Source: Polluticoccus soli
Lineage (GTDB): Bacteria > Bacteroidota > Bacteroidia > Chitinophagales > Chitinophagaceae
NCBI RefSeq assembly: GCF_029269745.1
Contig: NZ_JARJHT010000001.1
Span: forward strand, 310,001 to 374,000
Reading direction: 5' to 3'
Length of the DNA: 64,000 bases
Shown here piece by piece: positions 14,297 through 24,116 of the stretch (its first letter is position 1; the number at the start of each line of letters is the position of its first letter). The position numbers and the translations under genes were made by a program. Below the pieces are notes generated by a model. It saw nothing but the letters and a program-made list of their open reading frames with translations. It had not been told where the DNA came from and did not search any database.

Positions 14297-15397
14297 ATGC
14301 ATATCACACGAAATCCCATCTTCAAAAGGCTAATTGTTGTTGCAATCCCGGTATTCCTACTGGTTGCCTGTCGAAGCAAAAAGACCGTTGAAGAATCGAG
14401 CGCATTCACGTTAAGTGACACCATGATGGCCAAGTGCGACTTCTATAAAGCCACAATGGAACCTGTGAAGAATGAAATACGCCTGTTTGGTAAAATATCG
14501 GCCGATAACAACAAACTGGCACAAGTGTACCCCGTAGTAGGCGGCGTCGTTACCAATATCAATGTAGAGCTGGGCGACTACGTAAGGCAGGGACAAATAT
14601 TAGCGACTATACGTAGTACGGAGATAGCCCAGTTTCAGAAAGAACGCCTGGATGCTATGAATGATGTTGCAGTGTCAGAAAAAAACCTGCAAGTGGCAAA
14701 AGACTTGTTTGCAGGCAAACTGAATTCTGAAAAAGATGTGATAGCCGCTCAAAAAGAACTGCAGAAAACAAAGGCAGAACTAAATAGAGTGAACGAGGTG
14801 TATAAGATATACAACCTTAAAAGCGGTTCTATATACAATGTAGTGGCGCCGATCAGCGGTTTCGTCGTGACGAAAAAAATAAACCAGAACGAGCAGATAC
14901 GCTCCGACAACAATGAGCCACTGTTTTCTATTGCAGAAATAAATGAGGTATGGGCGCTAGCCAATGTAAACGAAAGCGATATTTCCAGGATACAAGAGGG
15001 ATATAACGCCGAAGTAAAAACGATCGCTTTTCCTGACAAAGCTTATTACGGGAAAATAGATAAGATATTCAACGCCATAGACCCGGAAACACGCTCTATG
15101 AAAGTGCTGGTAAAAATACCCAATGCCGACTTCAAACTAAAGCCTGAGATGAACTGCACCGTAGCAGTACGCTATATCGAAGATCACCAATTGGTAGCAG
15201 TGCCAGCATCTGCAATTGTGTTTGACAAGAGCAAATACTGGATAATGGTATTTAAAGACAGGCACAATATTGAAACACGCAAAGTAGACGTCTACAGGCA
15301 GGTCGGAGACATTTCATATATCAAAAGCGGTATTAACGCCGGCGAGACGGTTATTTCTAAAAATGGATTGCTTGTATACGATGCGCTAAACGACTAA
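14297..15397 (+). CDS. Periplasmic adaptor (membrane fusion) subunit, CzcB/CusB-like (366 aa)
   Basis: ATG 14297 is preferred over an in-frame TTG at 14267. It gives a lipoprotein signal ending VFLLVAC. Domains: lipoyl/barrel-sandwich halves (VYPVVGGVVTNINVELGD and VVAPISGFVVTKKINQ) around a coiled-coil hairpin (residues ~120-180), a beta-barrel (VWALANVNESDISRIQEG) and a membrane-proximal domain. It links the inner-membrane pump to the outer-membrane channel and may bind metal. There is no His-rich N-terminal metal-binding stretch of the kind found in some CzcB proteins. Confidence 0.9.
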   Translation: MHITRNPIFKRLIVVAIPVFLLVACRSKKTVEESSAFTLSDTMMAKCDFYKATMEPVKNEIRLFGKISADNNKLAQVYPVVGGVVTNINVELGDYVRQGQILATIRSTEIAQFQKERLDAMNDVAVSEKNLQVAKDLFAGKLNSEKDVIAAQKELQKTKAELNRVNEVYKIYNLKSGSIYNVVAPISGFVVTKKINQNEQIRSDNNEPLFSIAEINEVWALANVNESDISRIQEGYNAEVKTIAFPDKAYYGKIDKIFNAIDPETRSMKVLVKIPNADFKLKPEMNCTVAVRYIEDHQLVAVPASAIVFDKSKYWIMVFKDRHNIETRKVDVYRQVGDISYIKSGINAGETVISKNGLLVYDALND

Positions 15398-15405
15398 GTC
15401 TTTTT

Positions 15406-18400
15406 ATGAACAGGTTCATTAAGAATATCATTTCTTTCTCTCTGAAGAATAGGTTTTTCACTTTCTTCTGGGTAGCGATACTAGTCATTGCCGGCATTGT
15501 AAGCTTTATAAAGATCCCTATCGAGGCTTTCCCCGACGTTACTAATACCCAGATCATCATAGTAACAGAATGGAATGGCCGAAGTGCCGAGGAGGTAGAG
15601 CGTTTCGTAACATCCCCCATAGAAATAGCGATGAACAGCGTGCAACGTAAAACAAACGTGCGCAGCATCACTATGTTTGGCTTGTCAGTTATCAAGGTGA
15701 TATTTGACGATGACGTAGAGGATTTCTTTGCCCGACAACAGGTAAATAACCAGTTGCGCAACGTACAACTCCCCGAGGGAGTTGAGCCTGATGTTCAACC
15801 GCCATATGGGCCCACAGGTGAGATATTCCGCTATACACTAAAAAGCCAAACACGCGATACCCGCGACCTGCTTACCATTCAAAACTGGGTTATCGACCGT
15901 CAGCTGCGCGCAGTGCCCGGCGTAGCCGATGTTGTGGCATTCGGCGGCCAGGAAAAAACATATGAAATATCTGCCGATCCAGCCAAATTACAACAATACA
16001 ATCTCACCCCGCTCGAGCTCTATACTGCCGTAAGCAAATCCAACCTTAACGTAGGTGGTGATGTGATAGAAAAGAACGGGCAGGCATTTGTAGTGCGCGG
16101 CATCGGACTTATCGATTCTAAATCCGACATAGAGAACACTATCGTTGACATTTTCAATGGCAACCCTGTATTAGTGAAAAACGTTGCCAATGTGGCGGAA
16201 AGCAGCGCACCGCGAGTGGGGCAGGTTGGCCTTGACGACAATGATGATGTAGTCGAAGGCATCGTGGTAATGCGTAAAGGCGAAAACCCCAGCGAAGTAC
16301 TGAAACGCGTAAAAGACAAAATAGCGGAGCTAAATACAACCGTATTGCCATCTGATGTAACGATGGAGACTTTCTACGACAGGGATAAACTTATGAGCTT
16401 TTGTACTAAGACGGTAATGCACAACCTTGTGGAAGGCATCATCCTTGTTACCGTTATCGTCTTCCTATTTATGGCCGAATGGCGTACAACCGTCATTGTC
16501 GCTGTCGTGATCCCGCTAGCGTTGCTGTTCGCATTCCTGATGCTCAAGTTGAAAGGGATGAGTGCCAACCTGCTCTCGCTGGGTGCGGTTGACTTTGGTA
16601 TTATCATTGATGGTGCGGTGGTGATGGTCGAAGGGCTTTTTGTTGCCCTGGACCATGAGGCTCACAAGCGCGGAATGGAAAAATTCAATAAGCTATCGAA
16701 GCTTGGCCTGATACGTAATACCGGAACACAAATGGGTAAAGCTATCTTCTTTTCTAAGCTCATAATCATATCAGCCTTATTGCCTATTTTCTCATTTGAA
16801 AAGGTGGAAGGCAAAATGTTCTCGCCTTTGGCATATACCCTTGGCTTTGCTTTGTTGGGCGCACTGATATTCACCCTTACCCTCGTGCCGCTATTGTGTG
16901 CAGTACTGCTTAAAAAAGATGTAAAAGAAAAAGACAACGTATTTACCCGTAGCGTAAACCGGGTTGTTGAAAAAGCTTTTACCTGGACTTTTACCAACAA
17001 AAAGCAGACCATTCTCGCGTCGCTACTTATCTTTTCGCTTACCATGATCTCAGCTAAATGGCTGGGAACTGAATTTTTGCCTCAGCTCAATGAGGGAGCG
17101 CTGTGGGTAGAGGCCAAAATGCCCATGAGCTACTCACTGAACAACACTGTAAACATGGTGCACTCACTGCGCAAGGAGCTGATGACATTTCCGGAAGTAA
17201 ACGGTGTGCTGTCACAAACAGGACGAAGCAATGATGGTACCGACCCAAGCGGCTTTTATTATGTGCAGATGCAGGTAAACCTGAAGCCCAAAGACGATTG
17301 GAAACGAAAAATATCGTTGGATGACCTGGTAGAGGAAATGGACAAGAAGCTGAAAAAATACCAAGGCATCAACTACAACTATTCGCAACCAATTATCGAC
17401 AACGTAGCTGAAGCCGTGGCAGGCATGAACGCATCGAATGCGGTAAAGATATATGGCGATGACCTGGCAAAACTGGATGAATATGCTAACCAGGTAATAG
17501 AGCAGATCAAGAACGTACCCGGCATCAAAGACGTGGGCATCCTTCGTAATATAGGTCAGCCCGAGATAAGCGTATTGCTGGATGAAGAACGGATGGCCCA
17601 ATATGGCGTTACCAAGGCAGATGCACAAGCGGTTATTGAAATGGCCATAGGTGGTAAAACGGCTACGACAAAATACGAAGGAGAAAAGAAGTTTGATATA
17701 CGCATTCGCTATGCACCACAATACCGCAAGAACGAAGACGACATCATGCGGCTGATGATTCCAACCATAAGCGGCGGACAGATACCATTGAAAGAAGTGG
17801 CCACCATCAAACAGATAACCGGCCCTGCGTTTATCTATCGCAGCGACACCAAAAGGTTCATCGGCGTTAAGTTCTCCGTACGCGAGCGGGACTTGGGCAG
17901 CACCATTGCCGAAGCACAAAAAAATGTGAACGCACATATAAAGCTCGCTCCGGGTTATTCGATCGGCTGGTCGGGCGAGTTTGAGAACCAGGTACGAGCG
18001 GGCAACCGGCTGGCGCAGGTAGTACCGGTGAGCCTGGTTATGATATTCGTGCTGCTGTTTATCATGTTCGGAAATGCCAAAGATGCTGGCTATGTGTTGA
18101 TAAACGTGCCATTTGCGCTGATAGGCGGCATATTGGCACTGCACCTGACGGGCATCAACTTCGGCATATCCGCCGGTGTGGGCTTTATCGCCCTTTTCGG
18201 GATCTGCGTTCAAAACGGGGTGATACTCATTTCTGAATTTCACAAACAGGCCAGAACCGTTAACAACCTTGACACTGCAATTATCAATGCTGTAAAGGCA
18301 AGAACGAGGCCCGTGGTTATGACTGCCATGATGGCTGCTATTGGGCTATTTCCGGCGGCTATAAGCAGTGGCATTGGCTCTGAAAGTCAAAAGCCGCTGG

Positions 18401-18513
18401 CCATTGTAATAATAGGTGGCCTGGTTACCGCTACGATCTTCACTCTGTTGGTCTTTCCAATAATCTACCATAAAGCTCTACATGTAAGAGAGAAGAAACG
18501 TTTAAGGCTCTGA
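15406..18513 (+). CDS. Heavy-metal RND efflux pump, CzcA-type (1035 aa)
   Basis: A proton-driven inner-membrane pump of the HME-RND family, of full length, with two halves each holding six TM helices and a large periplasmic loop. In TM4 the sequence DFGIIIDGAVVMVE places Asp396, Asp402 and Glu409 at the spacing of the three acidic residues essential in CzcA (HME1-type, divalent Zn/Co/Cd). Copper/silver pumps differ here. Other family signatures are FPDVTNTQIIIVTEWNGRS and a periplasmic NEGALWVEAKMP segment. It starts 8 bases after the adaptor stop and is followed by a strong terminator. Substrate is inferred from motif only. Confidence 0.93.
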   Translation: MNRFIKNIISFSLKNRFFTFFWVAILVIAGIVSFIKIPIEAFPDVTNTQIIIVTEWNGRSAEEVERFVTSPIEIAMNSVQRKTNVRSITMFGLSVIKVIFDDDVEDFFARQQVNNQLRNVQLPEGVEPDVQPPYGPTGEIFRYTLKSQTRDTRDLLTIQNWVIDRQLRAVPGVADVVAFGGQEKTYEISADPAKLQQYNLTPLELYTAVSKSNLNVGGDVIEKNGQAFVVRGIGLIDSKSDIENTIVDIFNGNPVLVKNVANVAESSAPRVGQVGLDDNDDVVEGIVVMRKGENPSEVLKRVKDKIAELNTTVLPSDVTMETFYDRDKLMSFCTKTVMHNLVEGIILVTVIVFLFMAEWRTTVIVAVVIPLALLFAFLMLKLKGMSANLLSLGAVDFGIIIDGAVVMVEGLFVALDHEAHKRGMEKFNKLSKLGLIRNTGTQMGKAIFFSKLIIISALLPIFSFEKVEGKMFSPLAYTLGFALLGALIFTLTLVPLLCAVLLKKDVKEKDNVFTRSVNRVVEKAFTWTFTNKKQTILASLLIFSLTMISAKWLGTEFLPQLNEGALWVEAKMPMSYSLNNTVNMVHSLRKELMTFPEVNGVLSQTGRSNDGTDPSGFYYVQMQVNLKPKDDWKRKISLDDLVEEMDKKLKKYQGINYNYSQPIIDNVAEAVAGMNASNAVKIYGDDLAKLDEYANQVIEQIKNVPGIKDVGILRNIGQPEISVLLDEERMAQYGVTKADAQAVIEMAIGGKTATTKYEGEKKFDIRIRYAPQYRKNEDDIMRLMIPTISGGQIPLKEVATIKQITGPAFIYRSDTKRFIGVKFSVRERDLGSTIAEAQKNVNAHIKLAPGYSIGWSGEFENQVRAGNRLAQVVPVSLVMIFVLLFIMFGNAKDAGYVLINVPFALIGGILALHLTGINFGISAGVGFIALFGICVQNGVILISEFHKQARTVNNLDTAIINAVKARTRPVVMTAMMAAIGLFPAAISSGIGSESQKPLAIVIIGGLVTATIFTLLVFPIIYHKALHVREKKRLRL

Positions 18514-18558
18514 TAACTATTGGCAGCCCACCAAACGCCATTTTCATCATCATTATTA

Positions 18559-18589
18559 AGCAGTTACAAACTATGTAACTGCTTTTTTT
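18559..18589 (+). terminator. Intrinsic terminator of the metal-efflux operon
   Basis: AGCAGTTAC / GTAACTGCT (9-bp perfect stem, AAACTAT loop) followed by a run of six further Ts. It begins 46 bp after the pump stop codon and separates the efflux operon from the methyltransferase gene. Confidence 0.9.
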
Positions 18590-18670
18590 ATTTCCTCGAT
18601 TTTTTCCGGTTTGATTTGCGCTCCTTCATGGCAGCATTTTTTTGCCGATCAGCAAGAGACCAGCTATATC

Positions 18671-19807
18671 ATGACGCTAACCGAAATCATTATCCAGAAA
18701 ATACGCAACGAAGGACCGATCAGCTTTAAGGAGTTTATGGATCTGTCGCTTTATCATCCTGACCTGGGATACTATTCATCTACATGCAGTAAGATCGGAA
18801 CCAAGGGCGACTTTTATACAAGCTCATCACTCACCTCAGCGTTCGGAGCGCTAATCGGCAAACAGCTGGAAGAAATGTGGCAGGCATTGGACAAAGTACC
18901 CTTTACGATAGTAGAATATGGTGCAGGAACAGGTGCACTTTGCAACGATATACTTTCCTACCTGCAGGGAAACGAACAAATGTATGCAGATCTGAAATAC
19001 TGCATTATCGAGAAAAGTCCGTCGATGCGTGCGATCGAGAAGCTGCATTTATCAGAAAAAGTAAGTTGGTATGAAACCATTAGTGAGATCGGTCCAATAA
19101 ATGGTTGCATACTCTCGAATGAGTTGTTTGACAACTTCCCGGTTCACCAGGTTGTCATGCAAAACGATCTTATGGAAGTGTTTGTTGACTACATCGATGG
19201 ATTCACTGAAGTACTGAAGCCTGCGGGGCACGAGCTTAAAACCTACTTCGCCGATCTTGGCATTGAACTTCCCGAAGGCTTCCGAACAGAGGTAAACCTG
19301 CAAGCTTTTGACTGGACGGCTCAAGTATCCACCGCTTTAGACCGGGGCTTTGTGATCACCATCGATTATGGATACTTATCTTCTGAACTTTATAAACCTT
19401 GCAGAAGCCAGGGCACTGTACTCTGTTACCAGAAACACTTCATACATGATAATCCTTATGAAAACATCGGGAGCCAGGACATCACCTCACACGTCAACTT
19501 CTCCGCGCTGCAATTATGGGGTTTGAAAAACGGATTGAGCGAATGTGGCTTTACAGACCAATGTCATTTCCTGCTGTCACTCGGGCTAAACGACTATATA
19601 CAACAAACGTTGTCGGAGGAAACCAACATCGTGCTTGCAGCGAGGAAAGCTTCTTTTTTGAGTCGTACACTGCTGATCGAGATGGGCACCAGGTTTAAAG
19701 TATTAATTCAAAGCAAAGGCATGCAACCGATCCAGCTAACAGGACTGAAATATAAAGCAGGAGAAATACCCAGCTCTTCGGCAACTGTGGTAGCACCTAG
19801 TATTTGA
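18671..19807 (+). CDS. MidA/NDUFAF7-family SAM-dependent methyltransferase (378 aa)
   Basis: The protein begins MTLTEIIIQKIRNEGPISF at ATG 18671; upstream in-frame codons back to 18611 give no family-like sequence. It matches the MidA (COG1565) family: FKEFMDLSLYHPDLGYY, GTKGDFYTSSSLTSAFG, the SAM site IVEYGAGTGALCNDIL, then SNELFDNFPVHQV and a terminal FKVLIQSKG. The mitochondrial relative (NDUFAF7) methylates an arginine of a complex I subunit; the bacterial substrate is not established. Its 3' end overlaps the convergent arylsulfotransferase-like gene by 11 bp. Confidence 0.9.
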   Translation: MTLTEIIIQKIRNEGPISFKEFMDLSLYHPDLGYYSSTCSKIGTKGDFYTSSSLTSAFGALIGKQLEEMWQALDKVPFTIVEYGAGTGALCNDILSYLQGNEQMYADLKYCIIEKSPSMRAIEKLHLSEKVSWYETISEIGPINGCILSNELFDNFPVHQVVMQNDLMEVFVDYIDGFTEVLKPAGHELKTYFADLGIELPEGFRTEVNLQAFDWTAQVSTALDRGFVITIDYGYLSSELYKPCRSQGTVLCYQKHFIHDNPYENIGSQDITSHVNFSALQLWGLKNGLSECGFTDQCHFLLSLGLNDYIQQTLSEETNIVLAARKASFLSRTLLIEMGTRFKVLIQSKGMQPIQLTGLKYKAGEIPSSSATVVAPSI

Positions 19808-20924
19808 AGGCGCGGTAACTAGCTGATTCTATTTTTTTCTCGAAAGTCTTCTCGCCGGTTTTATAATTATATTCAACAAGGAGCGCATGATTGCCGGTTG
19901 TCATAAAATATCTGTCACCGATCTTTTGTACAGAACTGCCGTAGGGCACGAACAGATCGGGAATGGTAAACTGGCGAAAAGATGTCACTTTACGATTAAC
20001 CTCATCCAGCTCAAACTCCACAATACGGCTGGTTTTCCTGATCTTTTCATCGCCATTGTCAAATAGTATTACTGATCTACCTCCATCAACATATTTAGCA
20101 TGGTGCTGCCGTAAAAACACCATACTATCCGCCAGAGCAAAGTCGCTTTGCTTTCCACCCAGCTTCCACATGATCTCCCCTGTTTTCCTGTGCACCTTTA
20201 TAACCTGGCTGGCATTACGGAAGGACATAATGATGTTTCCATCCCTGGGGTCTACAGCAAGCGAGTTGACATGTAGATAGTCCCATGCAGCGGAAGTATC
20301 ATCAAACTTATTTTCTTCTACACTTACCTCGTACAGTTCCGGATACTTTGTTGCATCCCATTGCCAGATAACAGCGCCATTCTTCACCTCCTGCAAAATG
20401 GGACTAACTACCGCCACACCAGGCGCAGGTTTGAGATGCGTCGGAATATTTTCTGGAATGCGCTGATAATAGGTCAGTGAAATAAAATGATCGTCTGAAA
20501 GCAAAATAAAATCATGCACATCCAACATTTGCCTCAAGGTGGTGTCAACATCGCCATGAGGTAAAAGGGCAAACTTTCTAATTGGACTGAGCGCAGTGTC
20601 TGTTACATAAAAGTGGCCCGATACTCCCGGTTTATTTTTATTTACAAAAGCATTCGAATCCTTTAAGAAATAGGTGTAACGGATCTTACCTTCATAATCC
20701 CATCTTTCGAAATTGGACACAGGAACTTTGAACACCTTTCCGGTAACAGAATCGCCATTGTTGTCTAAGATGTATATCCCGCGCCTATCGCCATTAACCG
20801 TTGTAACAAGTATCTCCCGCTTGTGCGGCTCGGTTGCCAGGCGTGATTGGTCGATAACTTGCGCTATAGCAGCGGGAGTTGACAATATTCCTGCCAGGGT
20901 TATAGTTAGCAGTTCTCTCTTCAT
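19797..20924 (-). CDS. Exported arylsulfotransferase (ASST)-like beta-propeller protein (375 aa)
   Basis: The signal peptide ends ...STPAAIAQ. The sequence contains the beta-propeller pattern of arylsulfate sulfotransferases: AVIWQWDATKYPEL, DYLHVNSLAVDPRDGNIIMS, ASQVIKVHRKTGEIMWKLGG, FLRQHHAKYVDGGRSVILFDNG and a late SRIVEFELDE. The His residues in DYLHVNS and QHH fit positions used by ASST enzymes for the sulfate-transfer reaction, but I cannot verify the full active site. Many Bacteroidota members of the family have no demonstrated activity. Transcribed alone toward the methyltransferase; the stop codons overlap. Confidence 0.8.
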   Translation of the reverse strand: MKRELLTITLAGILSTPAAIAQVIDQSRLATEPHKREILVTTVNGDRRGIYILDNNGDSVTGKVFKVPVSNFERWDYEGKIRYTYFLKDSNAFVNKNKPGVSGHFYVTDTALSPIRKFALLPHGDVDTTLRQMLDVHDFILLSDDHFISLTYYQRIPENIPTHLKPAPGVAVVSPILQEVKNGAVIWQWDATKYPELYEVSVEENKFDDTSAAWDYLHVNSLAVDPRDGNIIMSFRNASQVIKVHRKTGEIMWKLGGKQSDFALADSMVFLRQHHAKYVDGGRSVILFDNGDEKIRKTSRIVEFELDEVNRKVTSFRQFTIPDLFVPYGSSVQKIGDRYFMTTGNHALLVEYNYKTGEKTFEKKIESASYRAFKY

Positions 20925-21016
20925 GCATTGTAAATGTACCCACTGGATACAGTTCTACAGAGGCATTACGGACGAAATGGGAAGTTTGCGCGACGAACAG
21001 AGCAGAATTGTTCACA

Positions 21017-21874
21017 TCAATACCTGCTTAGATCGAATATCCTGCGTTCAGCGCGGTATAAGGCAAAGTAGCCAAAACCCTTGCTAATGTTGGTCGGCAG
21101 GTTAATAGGTTCGCCGGTAACCTGATTTATTAGATAGCCCGTACGTTTGTAGGCATCGAGGTATTTGTAATAATGTTCGTCTACCCTTCCGATGTGTACC
21201 ACGAGAGTATCGCTTGGGCTGGCATTAAGTGTGATCGTTTTAGTGATCACACCATCATGTGCTCCGTCGTCGAACAGTTCAATACGTTTTGGTGAAAATG
21301 ATTGCAAAGAACTGACAGGTTCCAACACCAGTGCCCGGGCCTGGTCCAGCGTGTTGTAGCTCATGAAATAGTGATCGCCTGGCTGAACGTTCCTGATCTT
21401 CACATGTATCTTTACAACAGTGTCCTGTTCATGCCTGATCACGTCGGGAGTGACCTCTTCAATTTCTGGCTTCGGCATGTAAGTAGTCGTGGCTGTAGCT
21501 GCCGCATTTTTCTTCTTATCGATAACGGTAAGTGTGTACCTTACGCCGGGCTGCAATTGAAGCGTACGGCTGCCGTATATACCTTTGCCCACACGTTCCA
21601 GCGTATCAGGTATTTGACCAGCAGCGGCGATCGTTACTACGGCAGAATCTGCCAGCATATCCTGCGGCACAACATCCTGGCTTGTATCCTCAAGGTTGCG
21701 CAAGGAGGTAACAGAATAGGCTGCCGCAACCAATACGGTTGATTCATTAATGCAACTGGCAGAGATGACCAGTTTGGACTCTTGCTGCGGTACCTCTATA
21801 TCCAAGGGTTTGGGCCTGCAGCTGGTTAGCGCTGCAAATAACAGCACTGGTAAAAATAGTTTTGCGGTATTCAT
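21017..21874 (-). CDS. DUF4249 family lipoprotein (285 aa)
   Basis: The lipoprotein signal ends LFAALTSC. The body is beta-rich, with two probable immunoglobulin-like regions: one contains VVTIAAAGQIPDTLERVGKG and VRYTLTVIDKKK, and a second domain ends in KGFGYFALYRAERRIF. DUF4249 proteins are typically encoded with a TonB-dependent receptor and are thought to be cell-surface or periplasmic partners of that receptor. Here the receptor gene lies directly upstream on the same strand (15-bp gap). The ligand is unknown. Confidence 0.85.
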   Translation of the reverse strand: MNTAKLFLPVLLFAALTSCRPKPLDIEVPQQESKLVISASCINESTVLVAAAYSVTSLRNLEDTSQDVVPQDMLADSAVVTIAAAGQIPDTLERVGKGIYGSRTLQLQPGVRYTLTVIDKKKNAAATATTTYMPKPEIEEVTPDVIRHEQDTVVKIHVKIRNVQPGDHYFMSYNTLDQARALVLEPVSSLQSFSPKRIELFDDGAHDGVITKTITLNASPSDTLVVHIGRVDEHYYKYLDAYKRTGYLINQVTGEPINLPTNISKGFGYFALYRAERRIFDLSRY

Positions 21875-21889
21875 ATAAATATTCCGTTG

Positions 21890-23941
21890 TTAGAGATTGA
21901 AATTGATCGTTCCAGTAGTTATAGTGCCGAACAACCCGTTCTGGCGGTATTTGAAAGTGGAGGTAGCCTCGTCGTAAACTCGTGTTACATTATGCGGCTG
22001 TGTACGGTTAAGCAAATTGTAAACGCTGATGTGCGCATCGCCTTTGATTCGTTTACCCAAGCTGAATTTATAGGCAAGATCCAGGTCGATGCGAAAGGCA
22101 GCAGACATGCGTAACTCATTGCGGCCTGTATAAGCAGGTAGTATCTCAAAGCCTGCTAAGTCTGGTTTAGGTACAATGTATTGACTGCTCTGACCAGTAA
22201 ACGGGCTGCCCGTTGCGTACACTACTGAACTACTCGCTGCCCACCGGCTGGTTATGTCATACATCGTTACCAGCGATACATCGTGTCGGCGATCATGGCG
22301 GGCATAATATTCTTTACCATTATTAAGCGAATCGAACCTGCGATGCGCGAAGGATAAAGAATAGCCTACCCACCCCGTAAACCTGCCTGTTGTTTTGCCG
22401 GCAAATAACTCCAGTCCATACGACCTGCCCTTGCCACGAACCAGCTCGTTCTCATAGTTATCGTTCAATATCAGTAGCGCTCCTTCTCTGTATTCCACAA
22501 GATTTTGTAGCCATTTATAGTAAACCTCTGCACTTAGTATAAGTCCCAAAGAAGGAACATTATGATAATACCCCAGGCTTACCTGGTCTGAAATGCCCGG
22601 CGCTACATTCTTAGTAACAGGATACCATAGATCTGTTGGAAGCGCCAGGGACGAACTGCTTACGAGGTGCATATACTGCGCCATACGGGCGTATGAAGCT
22701 TTCACCGAATTACGATCATCAAGCAGGTACCGCAAACCAACGCGAGGTTCCAGGTTGGCATAAGCTTTCTCCTCTGCCGCTGTGCCGCTAATGCGCAAAC
22801 CAGCATTCAGTTGCAAGGCATCGTTTATCCTGTAATCGTCGGATATGTATGCAGCAGCTTCTGTGGTATATATCTTTTTACCGCCACGATTTCCAAACCT
22901 TTCCACCAGCGGTCCGTTACTGCTTACGATGTTGGGATTAAAGAAATGATTAGTGAGCGAAAAACCGGCACCTAGTTTATGATCACCAGTGTTGATCGAT
23001 TTAATATCGCCTTTTATCCCATAATCTCGTATAGCAGAACGGATGGCCAGGCTATTGCTATCCATAGAACCACTGATGTTGTAGTTGAATTTGCTGTATG
23101 ACACGGAAATATCGGAGGTGTGTTTGTCACCAATATTATTCCAGCGCAGTACTGCCGACTCATTGCCCAGGTGCATATTGCTTTTCAATGGTTGATCGTA
23201 TCCGTCGGTGCTAGTAGGCTTTGTTTTCAATTGATCCTCGCCTTTATATCCACTCAGGTAAAAACGGTTCTTTTCGTCGAGCACGTAAGTCAACTTGGCA
23301 TTACCATCGTAAAAATGATACGGTATGTAACTGAATACTTTATCGATATAGGTACGACGGCCAGAAACAATAAACGACAGCTTATCTTTCAATATCGGGC
23401 CCTGCACAGTAGCCGATGAAGCTATAGCACCAATACTAACAGCTGCTTTGTAATCGGCCAGGCTACCCTCTTTGGTACGCACGTCGAGTACTGAGGATAA
23501 TCGTCCGCCATACTGTGCGGGGAAACACGACTTATACAACTGGGCATCCTTAAGTGTAGAAGAGTTAAAGATGGAAAAGAAACCAAGCAGGTGGCCAGCA
23601 TTATATACAGGCGCTCCGTCTAATAGTATCAGGTTCTCATCATTGCCGCCGCCACGCACAAACATGCCAATGTTGCCTTCGGTACCGCGCTTTACACCCG
23701 GTGTTAGCTGCAGTGCTTTTATTATATCAGGCTCACCGGCTATTGCAGGAGTTTTCAGTAGCATTGAAACAGGTATTTCGGTCTTGCCCATCTGTGTACT
23801 TTCCACATGTTTGGCCAAACGGGCGCCACTGGCGGTTATTTGCACTTCATGCATACGGTGCATTCTCGTCGATAGTGAATCGCCTTGTGCAAAACCCTGG
23901 ATACAACCCAGGAGCAAAATGACCGTGATTATCGCTTTCAT
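21890..23941 (-). CDS. TonB-dependent outer-membrane receptor (683 aa)
   Basis: ATG 23941 begins a clear signal peptide (MKAIITVILLLGCIQGFAQ); a longer frame back to 24004 has no signal-like start. Plug domain at residues ~30-150 (LLKTPAIAGEPDIIKALQLTPGV, GNIGMFVRGGGNDENLILLDGAPVYN), then a 22-strand-type barrel ending in the aromatic TITTGTINFNL. It lacks the N-terminal carboxypeptidase-like domain of SusC proteins, so it belongs to the simpler receptor group that pairs with DUF4249. It probably imports a scarce ligand using TonB energy; substrate unknown. Confidence 0.9.
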   Translation of the reverse strand: MKAIITVILLLGCIQGFAQGDSLSTRMHRMHEVQITASGARLAKHVESTQMGKTEIPVSMLLKTPAIAGEPDIIKALQLTPGVKRGTEGNIGMFVRGGGNDENLILLDGAPVYNAGHLLGFFSIFNSSTLKDAQLYKSCFPAQYGGRLSSVLDVRTKEGSLADYKAAVSIGAIASSATVQGPILKDKLSFIVSGRRTYIDKVFSYIPYHFYDGNAKLTYVLDEKNRFYLSGYKGEDQLKTKPTSTDGYDQPLKSNMHLGNESAVLRWNNIGDKHTSDISVSYSKFNYNISGSMDSNSLAIRSAIRDYGIKGDIKSINTGDHKLGAGFSLTNHFFNPNIVSSNGPLVERFGNRGGKKIYTTEAAAYISDDYRINDALQLNAGLRISGTAAEEKAYANLEPRVGLRYLLDDRNSVKASYARMAQYMHLVSSSSLALPTDLWYPVTKNVAPGISDQVSLGYYHNVPSLGLILSAEVYYKWLQNLVEYREGALLILNDNYENELVRGKGRSYGLELFAGKTTGRFTGWVGYSLSFAHRRFDSLNNGKEYYARHDRRHDVSLVTMYDITSRWAASSSVVYATGSPFTGQSSQYIVPKPDLAGFEILPAYTGRNELRMSAAFRIDLDLAYKFSLGKRIKGDAHISVYNLLNRTQPHNVTRVYDEATSTFKYRQNGLFGTITTGTINFNL

Positions 23942-24116
23942 ACTGTAGTTCGTGACTTTGAACAGAAAACGACGATCGCCTTTTTCACCCCTACGACAGA
24001 TCAAAAGATCTTAAATACTACGAGTTGACAAACACCTCAGGAGGCATAATAATTATGGAGAGTGTTTGGAAAGAAAACTGTTGTTTTGCAAACCATTTAA
24101 GAATACAACTACCAAT

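Noticed and set aside
17212-18243. A 343-codon open frame on the minus strand
   Set aside because: It lies entirely antisense to the CzcA pump gene, whose frame has all family motifs. The antisense product is rich in Tyr/His/Ala with no recognisable domain, as expected from complementary codon bias.
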